Source: Limnephilus marmoratus
Taxonomy: Eukaryota; Arthropoda; Insecta; Trichoptera; Limnephilidae
Direction: 5' to 3'
Assembly: GCA_917880885.1 (NCBI GenBank)
Contig: OU862908.1
Coordinates: 53,217,819 to 53,281,818, forward strand
DNA length: 64,000 nucleotides
In this document: positions 58,846 through 64,000 of the stretch, in pieces
Numbering within the stretch: position 1 is the first letter of the stretch
How the letters are laid out: each line of letters opens with the position of its first letter
Made by a program: the position numbers and the translations under genes
The notes under the pieces: model-generated
What the model was told of the DNA's origin: nothing
The model's input: only the letters and a program-made list of their open reading frames with translations
Databases searched by the model: none

Positions 58846-61509
58846 ACACAATAATTTAGTTAAGTAATGATATCAAGACTTAGGTTAAGTAATATATTAA
58901 GGATTAGGATAAGTAATAAATGTAATAATATTAAGGATAAATAAAATATATTAAGGATTACGATAATATGCGGTTGGAGAAAACCATCAGTTTATAAATC
59001 AAGGGTAACAGTCCTAATGTACCTATCGATTTCACTTTTCTACACGAAAGAAAAAAGGTGCATTCTTTTTACGGTTAAGAAAACAAGATACAATTCATAG
59101 CATGTATTGATGTTCCTCATTGTTTTTAAATTTGCATCAATTATAATCCCATCTCGCATCGGGCACTCATTTTTAACTCTGGTAATTTTTCACTCTCAGC
59201 AATATTAATCAATCTCGCCCGTACGTTTGGTATCTAAGGATGAGTTTTTTCGACCAAACACAAAAGAGTCAAGCGTTTCATCATTAAGAATCCATTAGGG
59301 TCAGCATTCGGCGATGGGAACTGAAATTCAGGCACCGGAGAATTCACAGGCAGTACGAGAAGATGAGAATTTTATTACGCGTTAATGCGTAAATAAAAAA
59401 GTGCACCTAAAGGAATTTCAAAGCTCGTCTGCAAAAATACTATATAGGTTATAAGTGAGTTTGTTCAAGTTTCCTCTTAATCTAGAGATGACTTTGTGTA
59501 TTTTCGCCGAACACAAAAATATGTCGAAAAGACTTTTAGATACCGTTTGAATGTCAACAAATAAATTAATATAACAGTTTTTTTTTGTAATACTGTAGCT
59601 CAAAATACTCTTTTGTTGCCAAATCGCGATTTCATTATTTAAATTCATAAACATGGTTTACTGATTTAGAAATTTTAAAAGGTTATAAATTCTTTGAAGG
59701 TCTCAAAGCTATCAAATTAGACTGTAATAAAAATGAAATTCGCCAAAAAAACTTGAAAAAATAAGATATGTATATCTTTATATTGCATCGAAACAACCAA
59801 TTTTAACTTTTATGGAGCCTTAGTTTCAGGTTCAGCCAATTATTTTTAAAAAATAACTATATATTTTATTTCAGTTTATACCCATGTGGGTACGTCATCA
59901 ACGAAAAATAAAATTACTCAATAAAAATGTGAGAACGCGCTGAGAAGTATTCTCGGAATTTGGTAATTACAAAACCCGTTCGTGGTAAGTATTTCTTATT
60001 TATCGAACAAAGCTTTACAAGATTACATTATACTTATTATGTTCAGTAATGAGGCAGTAGAGATTTAGAAAAATTATTTTTAATCTTACACCTGTAGCGG
60101 AAAATCTGCTTGTTTGTCTCAGCAAATTAATTCTGGAACTATACATAATCCACCTATTTTGAAAGAAATTAACTTATATGTCCCAGACAAGTATACTCGT
60201 GGAAGGTCCAATACCCTTTTTTATGCTCCAAAAGCGAGGACTTCTGCCTATCAGAACGCGCCAGTCAACAGAGCGACTGAACTGCTCAACGAGTCTGCAT
60301 TGACCATTGACATTTTTAACGTAACCTACAGGCAGTTTACCAATTATCTTTTGACGTATGTCACAAAGTAGTGAAACTGACCTGTTTATGTGTTTTGCTA
60401 TACTTTTTGTCTAATTTGTAATCTTCTCCATAATGTATTGGTGAATAACCGTTTTACGGAGAACATGAAAAAATAAATAAATAAATTAAATTCACGACGT
60501 CATTTTCAAAAGTACCTAGCTAGTGAACTTTAAAATATCAAGTTTGCCAAAAAAGCAAAACGATAATAATAATTAAACGTTTAGTACGAGTATTGGCTAT
60601 TATTAATAGTCTATTAGAGTTATGATAAAAGTGGATTATATTCTCATTTAGTTTGCTTAGCAAGAGAACTCCTACCAGTGAGATAGATATAGCAAAATCA
60701 TTGTTACAAATAATCTAACCCGAATAAATAAGAAGAGGAGGGGAATTTAAATTTCCTACCAACAGAGTCATTGCCTAAAGTAAATAAACAGGTTATATGT
60801 ATTATATTACCCTTTGATTCTCCAAAGATCGCCGAGATTTACTGTTCAGATTGTCCAAATTGTTGTTCGGAAGGGTCATATTCGTTTAATAAGCAAGTAC
60901 AAAGGGAAATAACTTATGATTAGGGGGACAGCAGATTGAGGAGATGAGGTGACGCCCCTGGAGCTTTAAGCTTTAGCCCCGCGTAAGTTACGCCCGGGTA
61001 TTATTCTGTTTGACAAAGGCCAACATCCAGCATTATACGTTTGGGAGGCAGTGGGTTTGGAGATAGCGATAACTCCCCGCTGGGAGGCGCTTAGTATGCA
61101 GATGGTCGCGCCAGAAACGGGGACGCATTTAAAAATCATAATCTAATATTCGTTTAGTGCTTCAAAAACATTTTATACGCTTATGCGTACGAGATTTTAA
61201 GCCGATGCCGAAGTTTGTATCGCTGTTCAATTGGAATTAAACAATATTCATGAAAGGAATGTACAGTAACTTGATTTGCTTGTGCAGCGAATTAATAAAT
61301 ACTTATTAAGTTGTTGCCTATTATTGATGTATTATTATTATTATTTATCCTATTGTGGGAAGGTTTAAACATTATATACGAAGATACCTACAGTGCAAAA
61401 AAGTGACAGAGTAAATATTAATAGCAAAAACGAATACTAATAGTAATAAGAAACTGGCAGCTTAGGTGTAGGTAAAAATATTAATTAATAATACTACTCG
61501 TACATAAGC
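58833..61509 (-). other. upstream intron or flank of the odd-skipped-family gene
   Basis: Apart from the non-LTR fragment at 60108-60490 there is no coding signal. The block at 60940-61120 is GC-richer and non-repetitive and may be regulatory. The 5'UTR exon was not located. Confidence 0.4.
60108..60490 (+). pseudogene. 5'-truncated non-LTR retrotransposon, ORF2 C-terminus and A-rich tail
   Basis: The frame ending at 60371 reads TRGRSNTLFYAPKARTSAYQ and IDIFNVTYRQF, wording typical of the last 70 residues of non-LTR ORF2. It is followed by about 100 bp of 3'UTR and an AAATA-repeat tail at 60469-60488. The 5' part is missing, as expected for incomplete reverse transcription. Confidence 0.65.
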
Positions 61510-61915
61510 CCGGATTTGTACCGATTTATTACATATTTACCTTAAAACTCTTAAAAAAATATATGTTATTCTTGAAGATAATATCTAGACTTTGCCCGCG
61601 CCGAAACAAAAATTATATAAAATTCCCTCGATGGAAAAAAATCGCAAAATATGCTCCAAAAATTATTATTAACACGTTTGTTTCAGTTATTTTACAAGTT
61701 ATACGAGTATGTATGAAAAAATTCACAGTGTTTCTTTAAATGCTGTTTAAGATAATGCCGGCGAGATTTTTGCTCTATTTTAAACGAGTCGTGTTTTATT
61801 AAACATTTTCGCAATTTTCGCTGCAAATGTTAGCGCTCTCCTCTAACATTAGTAATTTCGTATCTCTCCGTCTTCTTCCTTTCGGGCCCGGTTGCAGAGC
61901 CTTAAAACACTTATT
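61510..61915 (+). repeat. dispersed repeat family C, copy 3
   Basis: Contains GAAGATAATATCTAGACTTT, AAATTCCCTCGATGG, ATTCACAGTGTTTCTTTAAA and AAACGAGTCGTGTTTTATTA, and ends in GCAGAGCCTTAAAAC. All three copies have the same orientation. Confidence 0.85.
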
Positions 61916-63660
61916 CTTTCGGTAAACCATACGACTAGATATTAGTACATCAACATCATGTTTTATTTACCGATTATCGGCTGGAATTCAATAATAATTT
62001 TTTAATTGGACAATAATTTATAATGCGTTGATGACTTTCAAAATGCATGTACCTAATTAACGCTTTTAAAATATTAAAACATCTTGCCACCAAAGATTAT
62101 TGCCGCATCAAGAATATTTTAATTTTAGTCATTGTGAGCTTTGCACTCTAAAACCTTGTTCAATAATCATAAAAAATAAGTTAGTAGATATATTTCTGAT
62201 GGCTTCGTTTATTTTCGGTTTTCAAAATAATGAAGTATTTCAGATTTCCCGTTTTTGTAGAACATTAACCCATGAGCTATTTTTAAAGTGTTTTCAGCTT
62301 CTTAGATGAGATGATTGGCAATTAAAAAAAACTCTGATTATTTTAACTTCTTATATGGTTTTAAAACAAAATGAAGAATTTATACCATGTTATTGGGAAA
62401 ATATCCGCTGCATTCTGTTAGATTTCATATGCAAGTGAGTTTGAATCAAGATCTTAAACTTTTCATGTTTCAAGCATTAAATTTGAATATATTTTTAGGA
62501 TACATAATAATTGCATTCTGTTGATTTTAACGTAGAAGTGAATTATTTGCATTTTAACTGATAGCATTCAGAGCTTTTCATAGTTGAAAGCTTAACAAAA
62601 CGCCATGTTGTTGCATTAAAACAAGTTATAGCATCGGTGATATGAAATTAATTACTTGAACTGCCGCAGCTTCTGCTGCAACAAGAAAAACGGGATATGT
62701 CTTCTATTACGCGGGCGCTGCTGTCATGAGGTATAATCGGAGCTTAATCGCTAGTTTGCTTATAGGAGATAAGAAGCTACTTACTCTTGTAGCTTGCACC
62801 CACACGCGCATTATCGTGCGCGTATGTACTCACTACGCTCTCTAATATTATCGTGAGGGTTCACAATATACAATATACAGGCTGCTAAGCATAATGCAAT
62901 AGGATCTGATTAAAGCTTACCAACAAGTTGTTATGAGGGAATAAAACCAGCCGTTACCCGGAAGCATGGTTTATGTACCTAAATGTTAGTTTTTCATGGG
63001 AAGAAGGCAAAGATTTGTAAAGAACACTTTTAATTAAATGTTTGCAAAGTGCTGACCGTGGTTGTGGAATCGCACTCCACACTTTATTGAAATGGAGCTC
63101 ATTGCCAACTTCTTTTGAAATTCAAGTTATAATGTTATTTATTTATTTTAATTTTATTTTATTTATAAATAGAAACAAACAGTACATTAGATTCTTTAGT
63201 TAAAATAATTTACAATTAATAAGTATATTTCATGGTGGGTACTTATTATGTGTTTCATTGTAGTGTCTTCTTTATGGTACGCATATAAAGTAATTATCGG
63301 GTGATGTGTGTAGTGGGAAGGTGTGTGTTTGAGTATGTGTGTGTTTATGTATATATGTATGCGCATTGAACAATTTATATTATTGACATGATGCTCTTTT
63401 AAAATTTGGGAAGTGAATCGGAGAAAATGTCGATGTTAGAATTTAGACCAATATTATTGAACATATATTATGAAGAGTACGATTGATTGGCGAATTAGAT
63501 GCTGCATTTGTCTTGTAATTAAGCGTGTGGAATAGTTCTGTATGGCGTGTCATATTAAATAAAATAGCCGAGTTTGTATAGTACTCTATATATTAAACTT
63601 TGTATCCTGATGAAGAAACCACAGGTTTTGAAACGTAATGTTTATATTTATTAACTTTGC
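61916..63660. other. no gene recognised
   Basis: AT-rich, with a short GT-rich microsatellite at 63300-63350. A mixed-composition patch lies at 62640-62860. Nothing else was identified. Confidence 0.4.
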
Positions 63661-63900
63661 TCCACAAAGGAGGCCCTGAGGAAAATCATTTCCCTCAGGG
63701 CCTATGTCATCTTTGGGATACTGAGTGGAGGGTTTTGTGGGGGTCAATGTGTTCAGGAGTGACGGATGTATGAATTAATGAACCCGGGAACCCCTGCGAA
63801 GTCACTAAACTTAGCAAACCACTTGGGGGTGACCAACAGCAGAGGCGTTGTTTATCCAATAAATGGTTTCCCGGGGCGGCGGTGCCCATACCAACCATTG
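63661..63900 (-). mobile_element. dispersed retroposon family A, copy 5
   Basis: Reverse orientation. It carries the tail block GAGGCCCTGAGGAAAATC and the head block CCAATAAATGGTTTCCCGGG. The middle is shortened. Confidence 0.85.
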
Positions 63901-64000
63901 TCTGAACATGCGTGTTATAAAAGTAGGAAATTATCGTCAGATTTGTATATTTTTTTTGTTAAAATTAAATCCGCTGCAAACGGTAAGATTATTTAATGCG

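Overview
The window looks like AT-rich insect nuclear DNA, most likely from a moth or butterfly. The grounds are an exon of an odd-skipped-family zinc-finger gene, (TTAGG)n insect telomere-type repeats inside a mobile element, a mag-lineage Ty3/gypsy-type LTR element, and many small dispersed repeats of a kind common in Lepidoptera. The species cannot be named from the sequence alone.

Only one host protein-coding exon is supported. It lies on the minus strand at 58019-58830 and encodes the N-terminal 265 residues of an odd-skipped-family transcription factor (odd, sob, bowl type). It ends at a GT donor that splits zinc finger 2. No matching downstream exon was seen in the 58 kb that lie 3' of it, so most of the window is probably a very long intron or 3' regulatory desert of this developmental gene. 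A few non-repetitive, moderately GC-richer blocks (around 25570-25990, 34640-35250, 43140-43430 and 60940-61120) are possible cis-regulatory elements, by inference only.

The rest is largely mobile DNA. The clearest item is a complete 4489-bp LTR retrotransposon at 45539-50027 on the minus strand. It has identical 158-bp LTRs, a 5-bp target duplication, a tRNA-Ser(GCT)-type primer binding site, a polypurine tract and one uninterrupted 1339-aa Gag-Pol frame. Two roughly 535-bp foldback elements (1348-1879 and 30539-31079, opposite orientations) have arms built from about ten 15-16-bp subrepeats plus an internal TTAGG tract. The second is nested in a 107-bp tandem array. Two hAT-type MITEs (23050-23301, 39997-40232) carry 8-bp target duplications. 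At least seven broken non-LTR retrotransposon fragments are present, together with tRNA-like SINE heads and several dispersed repeat families.

Local structures of note are a 119-bp-armed palindrome with a third copy beside it (8406-8783), a seven-unit 65-bp minisatellite (42210-42660), two CpG/GC-rich islands (7525-7870, 37620-38115) and a head-to-head tRNA-SINE pair (51725-52085). No rRNA gene, intact tRNA gene, CRISPR array or bacterial-type operon was seen.
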